In this document: piece by piece, positions 7,814 through 17,590 of the stretch
Numbering within the stretch: the first letter of the stretch is position 1
Layout: each line of letters begins with the position of its first letter
Assembly: GCF_001294465.1 (NCBI RefSeq)
Contig: NZ_LGAA01000016.1
Location: 1 to 64,000 of the forward strand
Direction: 5' to 3'
Length of the DNA stretch: 64,000 bases
Source of the DNA: Moellerella wisconsensis ATCC 35017
GTDB lineage: Bacteria > Pseudomonadota > Gammaproteobacteria > Enterobacterales > Enterobacteriaceae
Position numbers and translations under genes: made by a program
The notes under the pieces: model-generated
Seen by the model: the letters and a program-made list of their open reading frames with translations, nothing else
Told to the model about the DNA's origin: nothing
Databases searched by the model: none

Positions 7814-9575
7814 ATCGATATTAGCTTATTTTGAAAAGCAAATAACCCATTTGCAGAATGAGCTATATAACTTTGCTAAGGAATATCCAGAGGCAGCCGA
7901 TGCATTGGGTATTAATTATCAAGAAATTACCGATCCACAAATAAAATATTTAATTGATAGTGTCGCTTATCTTAACGCTAAAATTGAACAACGATTAGAT
8001 GATCATTATCCTGAGTTTACAGAGCACATGTTAGGACTTATTTATCCTCACTATTTATGCCCAACTCCAGCAATATGCATGATGGAATTTATCCCAGATG
8101 CAAAAATGATTGCAGGACAAAAAATTGCACAGGGAAGCTTATTCAGTGGTAACAATAAGCAAGGACAAGAAATTATATTTCGTCAAGCCACTGAAGTAAC
8201 GATATATCCAATTGAATTAACTTCAGTTAGTTGGTTATCACCGCCATTTAGTCAGTACCCTACGGCTGCATGCGCTGTACAGTTAACTATTTCTTTGTTA
8301 GATAAAGGAAATAATATTTCTCAGTATAATATTTCTGAATTAAATCTTCACTTAAATGGTCATGATAATATCATTTGGCGTTTATATGATTTATTGTCAT
8401 TAGATAGTATTGGTTTTGAAGTAAAAGCTAAAAATCATCAAACAAAACGAGTTAAATCAGCACTTATTGCAGAAGATATCAGTCAATTTATTGAAAATAA
8501 TAAAAATAATATCAGTTTCCCCGGTTGGACATTATTGCATGATGCCTTTCTATTCCCTGTGAGATATCTCTCTTTTAGATTAAATTTAGCTGAGAGTTTA
8601 CAGAATGTAAATGATCATGAATGCTCAATTATAATTTATTTCTCTAGCTGGCCCGATGAGCTAGTTAACCAGGTAAATAAAGATCATATAAGCTTATTTT
8701 CTTGCGCAGGAATAAATCTATTTCCTTATTTATCTGAGCCTATGGCTGTTGACTTTACTAAAAAAAGTTATAAATTGTTTTTAGATCCACAGAAAGATTT
8801 ATTATTACATTCGATTGATAATGTACAAGATATTACCAGCGATTCATTATTTAATATTCCTCAATTATACCGCGAAAGCTATGATGAAATTAATCATCCA
8901 TCGAGCTTAGCTCATGACTGGAGATGGAATATTAGCCATCAAAAATCAGTAGGAATGGCAGAACTAAGTGTCTCGGGAAGTAATAATCTCCAGGGAAGCA
9001 CTCGGATATGGCAAATTAACGCACAGGTTACTCAGCATAAGCAAGCGACTGAAATGCATAAATACAGTGAGTTAAGTTCGATGGATACCCTTGGTTTTAC
9101 CGGTAAACTTAAAATAAAAACTAAACCATTAATCGGCGAGATGATCCATCAAGATAGCGATACAATATTGACTATTCTGTCACATTTTCGCGCTAATTTA
9201 ACCTGCCTATTAGCGGCAGATAATCCTGCTGAAAAATTGCAGCAATGGTTATTACAGTATGATAGACAATACAACCACCAATTGAAAACATTAATAAAAA
9301 GTATTCAACAGGTATCGTCTAAGCGATGTGTTTCTCCTGTAAAGATTGGGAAGAATAGATTATATTTTTCTGGTTTTAAAATAGTGGTGACATTAAATTT
9401 AACTGAGGATTGGGGCGGAGTTTCTTTTTTAGGACAAGTATTACAGCATTTTTTAGCTAGTTTAACAGATGATACAGTTTTTATTCAGTTAAGTATTCAT
9501 ACAGAAGGAGTTATACATAGAAAAATTGATTATGTAGGAAAAATAGGATGCCAAACCATCACAGCAATAGTGTAG
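7803..9575 (+). CDS. tssF: TssF, T6SS baseplate protein
   Basis: A 590-residue protein of the TssF/VasA family. It begins MKSESILAYFEKQITHLQNEL and includes the family's EYPEAADALGI and GLIYPHYLCPTPAICMMEF blocks near residues 25-90. TssF forms the baseplate wedge with TssE, TssG and TssK. The open frame extends 13 codons further upstream, but the ATG at 7803 gives the family N-terminus and places the start inside the end of tssE (translational coupling). It overlaps tssG by 28 bases. Confidence 0.92.
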   Translation: MKSESILAYFEKQITHLQNELYNFAKEYPEAADALGINYQEITDPQIKYLIDSVAYLNAKIEQRLDDHYPEFTEHMLGLIYPHYLCPTPAICMMEFIPDAKMIAGQKIAQGSLFSGNNKQGQEIIFRQATEVTIYPIELTSVSWLSPPFSQYPTAACAVQLTISLLDKGNNISQYNISELNLHLNGHDNIIWRLYDLLSLDSIGFEVKAKNHQTKRVKSALIAEDISQFIENNKNNISFPGWTLLHDAFLFPVRYLSFRLNLAESLQNVNDHECSIIIYFSSWPDELVNQVNKDHISLFSCAGINLFPYLSEPMAVDFTKKSYKLFLDPQKDLLLHSIDNVQDITSDSLFNIPQLYRESYDEINHPSSLAHDWRWNISHQKSVGMAELSVSGSNNLQGSTRIWQINAQVTQHKQATEMHKYSELSSMDTLGFTGKLKIKTKPLIGEMIHQDSDTILTILSHFRANLTCLLAADNPAEKLQQWLLQYDRQYNHQLKTLIKSIQQVSSKRCVSPVKIGKNRLYFSGFKIVVTLNLTEDWGGVSFLGQVLQHFLASLTDDTVFIQLSIHTEGVIHRKIDYVGKIGCQTITAIV

Positions 9576-10456
9576 AAACAGCGATAGATTTATTGATATC
9601 AAAATGGAAAAATAAATTAACAAAGACAGATATTTATTTATCGAATAACTCTAACGAATTTAATCATATTATTGAAGAAATACTGTCTGAGATTGATAAA
9701 GATAATATTCAATCAATACCTGCACTAATGGGATGTGAGGGAGCATTACCCAGAGAAATGTCTTTGGTCGGTATTAAATCATCATCTTCACATGATCATA
9801 AATCTGTAGAGAAATTTTTAGCTATATTTGAAAAAATACATTTTAATTTGTTATTTAAAAGTCTGTTTAAATATGATTGGTGTCTTTTATATGATAAGAA
9901 AAAATATAGTCAAAAAATAATAAAAATAAATAAACTATTGAATGGTTTAGGTGGGAGAAGTATTACTGAATGTCAAAGTTTAGATTATCGAGGTATTGGA
10001 ATAGTAACACCAAAAAACAAAAAATTAGCACATTTAGATCTTTGGTTAGAAAGTTATTTTAAAATTCCCATTAAAGTAGAATATGCAATCCCTCAAACTG
10101 TATTATTAGAGACTGAAAGTCTTACACAATTGGGTCTAATTAATCATGTTTTAGGTGTGGATAGCTTATTAGGAAAGTATGGTTTTCAATATGCAGATAG
10201 AGTTAATATTATTATAAATATAGAAACAGAAAAACAATATAGTGAATGGCTAAGTGATCCGCAACGTATAAGACTAATCCATCAAACATCTAATTTTTAT
10301 TTTAAAATGAATGTGCAAATTAATATTAAGATGAACATATCTTCTATTCTTATTGAAAAATTTTATAAAAATAATAGAGTTAGACAAAAAAGACAGTTGG
10401 CAGTTAATTGCTTTCTCGGGTTAATAAATAAGCAAAAAATTCAAGTCTCGTTATAA
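9548..10456 (+). CDS. tssG: TssG, T6SS baseplate protein
   Basis: A 302-residue protein in the tssG position (after tssF, overlapping it by 28 bases). It has family-like pieces: PALMGCEGALPREMSL near residues 58-75, and LGVDSLLGKYGFQYADRVNI followed by a C-terminal beta segment. TssG joins TssF and TssE in the baseplate wedge. It is very AT-rich and diverged compared with tssF, so the call rests partly on gene order. Length is slightly below the usual 330-350 residues. Confidence 0.8.
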   Translation: MPNHHSNSVETAIDLLISKWKNKLTKTDIYLSNNSNEFNHIIEEILSEIDKDNIQSIPALMGCEGALPREMSLVGIKSSSSHDHKSVEKFLAIFEKIHFNLLFKSLFKYDWCLLYDKKKYSQKIIKINKLLNGLGGRSITECQSLDYRGIGIVTPKNKKLAHLDLWLESYFKIPIKVEYAIPQTVLLETESLTQLGLINHVLGVDSLLGKYGFQYADRVNIIINIETEKQYSEWLSDPQRIRLIHQTSNFYFKMNVQINIKMNISSILIEKFYKNNRVRQKRQLAVNCFLGLINKQKIQVSL

Positions 10457-10574
10457 AAATACTATTTAGATTATATTGATTGCTATTTATTAAAAATAGT
10501 CATTTTTTTATCTTTTTCCTTCTATTCTGATTTTAGACTAAATTTTTATTGAAATCTGCCGTAGTTATTATTAG

Positions 10575-10616
10575 CTAAATGAACTGAGTTATATAATAAA
10601 TACAGGGCTCATTTAG
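10575..10616 (+). promoter_or_regulatory. Possible promoter and inverted repeat before the FHA gene
   Basis: The 195-base gap between tssG and the FHA gene holds an 8-bp inverted repeat, CTAAATGA (10575-10582) with TCATTTAG (10609-10616). A TATAAT at 10592-10597 lies between the arms. A good -35 is not visible. It could be a separate promoter for the membrane-complex half of the cluster with an overlapping operator. The evidence is weak in so AT-rich a region. Confidence 0.3.
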
Positions 10617-10651
10617 AAAATATTAATTAAGATAAAAAAAGGTATGACATA

Positions 10652-11608
10652 ATGGGATTGATCATTCGAATTATTAGCCATCCCGAAGGTGAATCCATAC
10701 AGCAATGGCAATATAATCTCCCTGATGAAGGCGGTATCATTGGCCGTTCTATCGGCGTAAATTTACAGCTAAATGATAGTCATCGTACGATATCAGGTAT
10801 CCATGCCACAATAAAAAAGAATGATCGAGGTTATCAACTTACAGATAATAGTACTAATGGAACCTTTATTAATAATGATGAGATACCTTTAGGAAAGGAT
10901 AATTCAATGATATTAAATGATGGTGATGTCATTAAAATTTCTGATTATCAATTATTAATATCTTGCTTTGAATTAAATAGTAACAATATAGATACCATAA
11001 GTATTAATGCGCCTCTAATTGACTCTGCGGTTAAGGTTAAAAATAATTTAGCAAAAAAAGCACCTAGTTTAGGCAGTGGTTTGTTTGAAGATGATCCATT
11101 TGAAGATAAAATACCTAATTTATTATCATATAAAGACAATACTGAAAGTATTGATGATACTCTATATATGGATACTGATATACATGATGATATATTTAAT
11201 TATCAACCAGAAAATAGCATAGAAATAAACTCTATACAATCTAAGGATAATGAAGATACATTAAAAGATCCATTTTCTGTTTTAGATAGTGAATATATTA
11301 AATCTAAAGATCCTATTATGCTATTATTTAATGATAGAAATATTTCTATATCTGAATTTATTAAAATGATCAATGAATCAATAGCAATTTCTGTTAATAA
11401 ATTAATATTGGATTTATCGCCAGAGAATATTGAATCAACTTATTTTTCTATATTTAAACCCGGTTTTTTTAATTTAACGCCAGACTTTTGGAAGGCTTAT
11501 AAAAATTATTATTATCGACAAATGAAAAATGATAATTTGCAGACTAATTTCACTTCATGCTTTCATAGTGAACTATTATCTAAAATATTAGATAGAAATA
11601 TACAATGA
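10652..11608 (+). CDS. FHA-domain T6SS protein (Fha/TagH type)
   Basis: A 318-residue cytoplasmic protein with an N-terminal forkhead-associated domain at about residues 20-95. The phosphothreonine-binding landmarks are present: GRSIG, SGIHA (S-x-x-H type) and STNGTF. A low-complexity acidic linker follows, then a short C-terminal helical segment (about 215-310) resembling the end of TagH proteins. FHA proteins in T6SS loci read threonine phosphorylation by a PpkA-type kinase and promote membrane-complex activity. A kinase-like gene occurs at the other end of this operon, but no phosphatase gene. The protein is shorter than the usual 400-500 residues. Its stop overlaps the tssJ start (ATGA). 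Confidence 0.87.
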   Translation: MGLIIRIISHPEGESIQQWQYNLPDEGGIIGRSIGVNLQLNDSHRTISGIHATIKKNDRGYQLTDNSTNGTFINNDEIPLGKDNSMILNDGDVIKISDYQLLISCFELNSNNIDTISINAPLIDSAVKVKNNLAKKAPSLGSGLFEDDPFEDKIPNLLSYKDNTESIDDTLYMDTDIHDDIFNYQPENSIEINSIQSKDNEDTLKDPFSVLDSEYIKSKDPIMLLFNDRNISISEFIKMINESIAISVNKLILDLSPENIESTYFSIFKPGFFNLTPDFWKAYKNYYYRQMKNDNLQTNFTSCFHSELLSKILDRNIQ

Positions 11609-12075
11609 TAAAAAAAATAAAAATAATTATCATTGTATTGGTCTCCGGATTATTTATTTCAAGTTGTAGTATAATTGATTTATTTAGAACAGGCGGCATA
11701 TTATTGGTTAATATTAGGGCTGAAGATAATATTAATCCAACAATTAATAATCAACCAGCACCTGTAACACTAAGAATCTATCAATTAAAAGACAATGTAA
11801 TTTTTGATGAAAGAAATTTCATTGAATTATATCATCAAGACGATGATTTATTAAAAAATGATTTATTATCTAAACGGATTATTCCCAGTATATATCCATC
11901 TTCAGAAAAAGAAATTACATTACCTTTAATTGAAGGAACTCAGCATATTGCTATTATTGTTGAATTTTCAAGTTATAGAAGTTCAGCTAATAAAAAGAGA
12001 GTACGTTTATATTCGTCGAAAGGAGCTAGAGTAGCAATTCATTTAGATGGAACTATTGTATCAATTAAAAATTAA
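11605..12075 (+). CDS. tssJ: TssJ, T6SS outer-membrane lipoprotein
   Basis: A 156-residue lipoprotein with a basic N-terminus (MIKKIKI), a hydrophobic stretch and a lipobox LFISSC, with the lipidated Cys at about residue 21. The mature part has the TssJ-type beta sandwich: LLVNIRAEDNINP, the APVTLRIYQLKD segment and a C-terminal VAIHLDGT strand. TssJ anchors the TssL-TssM membrane complex to the outer membrane. It is coupled to the upstream FHA gene by an ATGA overlap and lies directly before tssK. Confidence 0.88.
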   Translation: MIKKIKIIIIVLVSGLFISSCSIIDLFRTGGILLVNIRAEDNINPTINNQPAPVTLRIYQLKDNVIFDERNFIELYHQDDDLLKNDLLSKRIIPSIYPSSEKEITLPLIEGTQHIAIIVEFSSYRSSANKKRVRLYSSKGARVAIHLDGTIVSIKN

Positions 12076-12085
12076 TGGTGAGAGA

Positions 12086-13402
12086 ATGGATAATTTATTA
12101 TCAGTTATTTGGCAAGAGGGAATGTTTCTTAATCCACAGCATTTTCAGCAAAATACTCGTTATTTAGAGTCATATTGTCGTGAAGTTATCAAACAAAGTT
12201 TTCCTGAATACTATGGTGTTAGTGAATTGATAATTGATGATTCTCTACATCATATTGGGAAAATTCAAGTTATTGCAGCTAAAGGAATTTTTCCAGATAG
12301 AACACCATTTATTTTAAATCATGCAATTACTTTAGATTTGATGCCAGAAGATAGCGGAAAAATTATTTATTTGGCCATTCATCTTGAAGATATTAAAAAA
12401 CAACAAATTTCCACTACTCAGGAATTTCGTTATATTAAAGTAGAGGAAAATATTATAGATAATAATAGAGTTGAGCGCGAGTATTGTAATATAGAGTTAG
12501 CAAAGTTGAATGTATTTTTAATTAAGCAAGGGGAAGATCTCGATAATTATGCCTTACTACCTATTATTAAGATAGAAAATATTAATGCAGATACTAGTAT
12601 TGTATTAAATAGGAACTATATTCCTTTATGTTTAAATACTAAAGTAAGTGATTATTTGATACGTAGTATAGATAATATATATTTTTTGGCTTCGGCTAAA
12701 TTAATAAAACTAGCTAATCGATTAAATAATAATGATCAAAGTTATACGATAATAAAAACAAAAGATACTTTATGGTTTAATAGTTTAAATTCTGGGCTGA
12801 CAATATTAGAACAATATAAGGAAGTAAATAATGTAACTTTAAAGGAACTATATTTTACTTTTATTTCCATAGCAAACTCTCTACTTTCTTGTGAGTTTAA
12901 AATGGCTAAAAAATATCCGGTTTGGAATATAATTAATAGAAATAATTTGCTAAATAATGTTATTGATGATCTTAATTTTTATCTTAAAGAACGTCAAAAT
13001 ATTAGCCTGACCGAAATAATTTTAGATTATCATTTATATACATCTCGACGATTAATAAGAGCTAATATTTTAAATAAATCTAAAATTTCGCATTGTAAGT
13101 TTATTTTAGAGATTGAATGTAAACATAGTAAATTAGAACTACGAAATAAATTACCAGCTATGTTGAAGATTGCAGGTAATAGTGATATTGCTGCTTGTGT
13201 TAACAATGGACTTTCTGGTATAGATATAATTTTAATTGAACATTTGCCGGAAGAATTAACGCCAAAAAACAATTGTTGTTATTTTGAATTAAATAAAAAC
13301 TCAGAATTATGGAAAATATGGAAAGAAAAAAATGAATTACTAGCAATACATATAGATAGTCAAATTGAAGATGTATTAATGAAATTATTTGTAATTGGAT
13401 AG
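12086..13402 (+). CDS. tssK: TssK, T6SS baseplate adaptor
   Basis: A 438-residue TssK starting MDNLLSVIWQEGMFLNPQHFQQNTR, with the family's WQEGMFLNPQHFQ block. TssK trimers link the cytoplasmic baseplate to the TssJLM membrane complex. The frame is open 13 codons further upstream, but the ATG at 12086 has GGTGAG just before it and gives the family N-terminus. It starts 10 bases after tssJ and is followed six bases later by tssL, keeping the common tssJ-tssK-tssL order. Very AT-rich. Confidence 0.92.
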   Translation: MDNLLSVIWQEGMFLNPQHFQQNTRYLESYCREVIKQSFPEYYGVSELIIDDSLHHIGKIQVIAAKGIFPDRTPFILNHAITLDLMPEDSGKIIYLAIHLEDIKKQQISTTQEFRYIKVEENIIDNNRVEREYCNIELAKLNVFLIKQGEDLDNYALLPIIKIENINADTSIVLNRNYIPLCLNTKVSDYLIRSIDNIYFLASAKLIKLANRLNNNDQSYTIIKTKDTLWFNSLNSGLTILEQYKEVNNVTLKELYFTFISIANSLLSCEFKMAKKYPVWNIINRNNLLNNVIDDLNFYLKERQNISLTEIILDYHLYTSRRLIRANILNKSKISHCKFILEIECKHSKLELRNKLPAMLKIAGNSDIAACVNNGLSGIDIILIEHLPEELTPKNNCCYFELNKNSELWKIWKEKNELLAIHIDSQIEDVLMKLFVIG

Positions 13403-13408
13403 AGATTA

Positions 13409-14200
13409 ATGACCTATTTATTTAATGATAATAAAACTATTCGAGTGGGACGAGAGCGTGATAGCAGTATTAATTCATTTGAACTTACTAATATATCAAA
13501 TTCATTAACTGATAATATTCAACCTATCGCATTGCCTTATGGTAATAAATTAATTGAAATTGCAACACCAATAATAATAACATATATTTATATAGTAAAA
13601 AAAAATAGACCTAAAGATATTACACAGTTTAGAAACTCAATCTTAAAGAAAATAAATGAATTCATTAATTATGGTAAAACTTCTCGTTATCATGATAGTA
13701 TAATCGAAAAAGCAGCCTTTATTTTTTGTACATCTTTTGATGAGTTAATATTAAATACAAATTGGGGACAAGATTCTGGTTGGGAAAACTCTTCTTTATT
13801 AAGCTTGGTTTTTAATAGCAGAGAAGGTGGGGAATATTTCTTTGATTTTTTAGATAGTGCTTATAGAAAACCGGATTTACTAACTGATTTCCTTGAGCTT
13901 CAATACTATATTTTATCTTTAGGATTTAAAGGTAAGTATCTGCACGATAATAATCGCTTAGCAAATATCTATCATTCTGTTTATCTTAAATTAAATATAT
14001 CAGTGGTAGTTAAGGTAAAAAAAACATCTAGAAAAATAATATTAATTAGAAATAATTTCCATCCTAAAAATATATTTAATTATAAATTCATAGTTATATT
14101 TTTCATTTTATTATTTTTTATTATGACTGGCATCTCAGAGTATGGTTATTATTATCTTAGTCAAGATGTTATTAATTTAATTAATAATGATATCAGTTGA
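13409..14200 (+). CDS. tssL: TssL/DotU, T6SS inner-membrane protein
   Basis: A 263-residue DotU-family protein. A cytoplasmic helical domain (about 40-200) contains the family's FILCTSFDELIL-like stretch (here AAFIFCTSFDELILN), WGQDSGWENSSLLSL and an FFDFLDSAYRKPDLLTDFLELQYYILSLGFKGKY block. A single transmembrane segment lies near the C-terminus (about residues 230-250). There is no periplasmic peptidoglycan-binding extension, so wall anchoring would need another protein. It works with TssM and TssJ in the membrane core. Confidence 0.93.
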   Translation: MTYLFNDNKTIRVGRERDSSINSFELTNISNSLTDNIQPIALPYGNKLIEIATPIIITYIYIVKKNRPKDITQFRNSILKKINEFINYGKTSRYHDSIIEKAAFIFCTSFDELILNTNWGQDSGWENSSLLSLVFNSREGGEYFFDFLDSAYRKPDLLTDFLELQYYILSLGFKGKYLHDNNRLANIYHSVYLKLNISVVVKVKKTSRKIILIRNNFHPKNIFNYKFIVIFFILLFFIMTGISEYGYYYLSQDVINLINNDIS

Positions 14201-14230
14201 ATTTTATTTGTTTTAGCAGAGTTTTATATT

Positions 14231-17200
14231 ATGAAAAAAGTAATGCTGTTATCATTGTTATTTATTACATTACTGACACTTAACCTATTAGGCTGGTTTT
14301 TTTTAAGTGATAGTAATATTTATATCATAATAAATACTATAATCTCTGTATTAATAGTTGTTTTTTTAGGTTATTTGTTGTCAAAGATAAAGTTTCCATC
14401 ACGAAAGATAAAGGAATATATAGTATTTAATAAGATTATTAATGTTGCATTTAAAGAGTTGTTCCAAAGTAATATATTTCAATCCAATTCTCATTATAGT
14501 AAAGCGGTTTTTTTATTAACAGGAGAAAGTAAAAGTGGAAAAACGCAATACTTAATTGATAATGGATTTAAGTTAATAAAATCAATATGTAATGAAAGTA
14601 TTTCTCTATGGTCAAGTTCTACAATGATCATTATTGAGATTGAAGAAATAAGTCATGGACGCATTTATAATCAAATAGTTACTATGCTATTACGCTATCG
14701 TCCTAGAAAGGCTTTAGATGGTATTATATTTATTACTTCATGTAATTACTTGTTATCTTTAAATCAGAATGAACGTATAACATTGGGCGAATCTCGATTT
14801 AAGCTAATAAACAATATTAATGTATTATCAGGGTTAAAGTTATCTGTTACGTTATTACATTCTCATTTGGATACTCTGACTGATTTTTATCCCTATATAA
14901 CCTCAAATGAAAATAATAAGAATCTCAGTTTATTAGCTTGGGAAATAAATAATAATGATAGTTATTTCTTTAATCGTGATTATGAGGAAAATATTAAAAG
15001 TATTTTATTTAATATAGTTAATCAACAATATCAACGATTAGATATGCAAAATAATAGTATAGGTATTATTTCTTTTCCTTATCAATTTCAAATGTTATTA
15101 TTATTACTTAAAGATTACTTTCAATCTATACAAGGTAATAAAAATCAAAATTTTTATATTTCACTTAATTATATTTCTTTTTATTGTCAAAAGCTCAGTA
15201 ATCCTAAACATGATTTATTATCAAAGAGCGTAAATGAAATATATGATGGAGTTATCTACAATAATAATACTAATATATTACTTGAACGTTCTTTTTTTAT
15301 GGCAGGGATTTTAGAACATATAATTATAAAATCTAAGCAGCAATCTAGTTTAAATAATTATCAGAATATAAAGTATTATATTAGTAATTTATTTATTATT
15401 ATAATTATGATATTAGGGATAACTTTATTTGGCCGTCAATTACAGAATAATTGGGAAATAAATAATCGCTGGATAGCACAAGTTAGTGATGAACTTGATT
15501 ATTTTAACCGCGCTTTTCATCCTCACCTTAGTATTAATCATAAAATAAAGTTGCTAAATTCTATTCAAAATTTAGTTACTTTAAGTGAAAGAAAATTAGC
15601 TTGGTATCATTATATTAGTTTCAATCAATCAAATATTAATCAGGAATTAGTAAAATTTAATCAACAGAAAATAGCTGAAATATTGTTACCTATTCTTGAG
15701 GATATTTTAAAGAAAATTATGATTGATTCTTCTACGAGTGATGAAGCTAATTTATATCAAGCGATTTATCATTATAAAATGTTATATGATAAAACCCTAT
15801 TTAATCCACAAAGTTTATCATTTCATATTAGTAATCATACCGATTTTTCTGATAGTGAAAGTTTAACTGAATTAATCCAGCTAATTGAAACAATGCCGAT
15901 AGGAGTGATTGAAAAAAATTCTTCAAAAATTCCGTTTGATTTAATCAAAAGTTATGAATCTATGATTGATTCGACGCAGTTAGATAATATTCTCTATCAA
16001 AGGATCAAGCAGCGCCCAGAATTTAATCAGCAAATTTTATTGTCCCAGATTATTGGTCCTAATATTGATAGAGTTTTTTTATTGGCTGATACAGCATTAA
16101 ATAAATCCACTATACCCTTTATTTTTACTAAGGAAGGCTATCAAGCGATCGATCTTTCGTCAAATTCTTCATTACTGCGTGAGGAAATGATTAATATGAA
16201 AAAAATGAGAGGGGGATCTACCGAGGTAAATTTATTAGAATTAGCTAAAATGAGTCGCCGAATTAATACATTATATCTTTCTGAATACATTAAAGTATGG
16301 AAACGATTGATCTCAGCATTAAAAATCAAGCCAATTATTAGTCAAAGGCAACTTGCAGAGACAATGAACTTATTATCTGATCCTGATAATAATGTATTGA
16401 TCGATATGCTACGATTTATCTCAACAAATACATTACTCAATGAGGATAATACGCCAAATATTGCAGATGGAAAATCTGTATCAACACAATTAGGATTAAC
16501 TAAAACTACCAAATTATTAAAAAAAGCTCAACGAGTTGAAGGTGCGATGGGTAATAAACTTCGTGAGTTACAGCCAGGTTATAGAGTTAATAAGTCATTC
16601 CAAGCATATCATGAGTTGATTAACGCTTCAGAGAATGGTGAATTACCGATTAATGAGTTACTTAATCAGTTTCATAGGTTATCCACGCTCTGGGAATATG
16701 ATACAGCGCAAGCTACAGGAGATGATTTTTTCTATCAAATAGCAGCAGGGCATATAAATAAAACAGATGATATGCTATCAGGATTAAATTCAACGATAAA
16801 AAAATATCCTGATCCTCTGCAACAGTGGACTAATCAGCTAGTTAATTATAATTGGCAATTTATTTTAAATGCAACGGCACATTATTTGGATAGCCGCTGG
16901 AAAAATGATGTTTATCCCGAATATCAACATAAAATATTGGGTCGCTTTCCATTCTCAGATTCTCCGCGTGATGTTTCCTTGACCGCATTGAATGATTTTT
17001 TTCAAGCTCAAGGAGTATTAAATGAATTTATGACATTATTATCACCCTTTATTACTTATTCTCAAAAAATGATAGTGCTAAGAGCTAATGATGGTCAGAG
17101 TTTAGCTTTATCCTCGTATTTTATGTCGCAGCTTAATACGGCAAAAAAAGTGCAATCAATCTTTTTTATCTCAGAAGATAATACTCAAGCTCAGGTTAAT

Positions 17201-17590
17201 ATTTCGATTAAACCTATTATGTTAACACCGAGCTTAACGGAAATTCAGTTATATGATAGTAAATTACGTTTTCGTTATCGCCATGGTCCTCGTCTCTGGG
17301 AGATTATTTCATGGCCCGAAATTGGATTAGATGGTGATTTATATTTAGGCTTTTATAAAGATAGTTTACAATTATATGCGAATAATTATAAAGGGCAATG
17401 GGGTGTTTTCCGGTTATTATTTAATAATGAAAAGAATACTAATGAAGGTGAGTTTCCGCGTATCGATTATAAAATAGATAAATATCAATTTTTATTTGAG
17501 TATCAAATAAATAATCAATCTATTGTAATATCACAACAATTATTTGAGCAACTATCGTTACCAATGACTATTTTAGCCAATGATAAATAA
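14231..17590 (+). CDS. tssM: TssM/IcmF, T6SS inner-membrane ATPase-like protein
   Basis: A 1119-residue IcmF-family protein, the scaffold of the membrane complex. Transmembrane segments lie at about 4-25, 31-52 and 383-401. Between them is a cytoplasmic NTPase-like domain with a Walker A motif, GESKSGKT, at residues 98-105. The expected Walker B (hhhhD) reads MIIIEIEE, so the acidic residue is Glu, and NTP hydrolysis is uncertain. The long periplasmic part contains GYRVNKSFQAYHEL and a C-terminal beta domain with RYRHGPRLWEI. It overlaps the next gene by 11 bases. Very AT-rich in its first half, less so at its end. Confidence 0.93.
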   Translation: MKKVMLLSLLFITLLTLNLLGWFFLSDSNIYIIINTIISVLIVVFLGYLLSKIKFPSRKIKEYIVFNKIINVAFKELFQSNIFQSNSHYSKAVFLLTGESKSGKTQYLIDNGFKLIKSICNESISLWSSSTMIIIEIEEISHGRIYNQIVTMLLRYRPRKALDGIIFITSCNYLLSLNQNERITLGESRFKLINNINVLSGLKLSVTLLHSHLDTLTDFYPYITSNENNKNLSLLAWEINNNDSYFFNRDYEENIKSILFNIVNQQYQRLDMQNNSIGIISFPYQFQMLLLLLKDYFQSIQGNKNQNFYISLNYISFYCQKLSNPKHDLLSKSVNEIYDGVIYNNNTNILLERSFFMAGILEHIIIKSKQQSSLNNYQNIKYYISNLFIIIIMILGITLFGRQLQNNWEINNRWIAQVSDELDYFNRAFHPHLSINHKIKLLNSIQNLVTLSERKLAWYHYISFNQSNINQELVKFNQQKIAEILLPILEDILKKIMIDSSTSDEANLYQAIYHYKMLYDKTLFNPQSLSFHISNHTDFSDSESLTELIQLIETMPIGVIEKNSSKIPFDLIKSYESMIDSTQLDNILYQRIKQRPEFNQQILLSQIIGPNIDRVFLLADTALNKSTIPFIFTKEGYQAIDLSSNSSLLREEMINMKKMRGGSTEVNLLELAKMSRRINTLYLSEYIKVWKRLISALKIKPIISQRQLAETMNLLSDPDNNVLIDMLRFISTNTLLNEDNTPNIADGKSVSTQLGLTKTTKLLKKAQRVEGAMGNKLRELQPGYRVNKSFQAYHELINASENGELPINELLNQFHRLSTLWEYDTAQATGDDFFYQIAAGHINKTDDMLSGLNSTIKKYPDPLQQWTNQLVNYNWQFILNATAHYLDSRWKNDVYPEYQHKILGRFPFSDSPRDVSLTALNDFFQAQGVLNEFMTLLSPFITYSQKMIVLRANDGQSLALSSYFMSQLNTAKKVQSIFFISEDNTQAQVNISIKPIMLTPSLTEIQLYDSKLRFRYRHGPRLWEIISWPEIGLDGDLYLGFYKDSLQLYANNYKGQWGVFRLLFNNEKNTNEGEFPRIDYKIDKYQFLFEYQINNQSIVISQQLFEQLSLPMTILANDK

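Noticed and set aside
10457-10651. Intergenic gap in the T6SS cluster considered as a small RNA gene
   Set aside because: It has no promoter-terminator pair; only a weak inverted repeat is visible.
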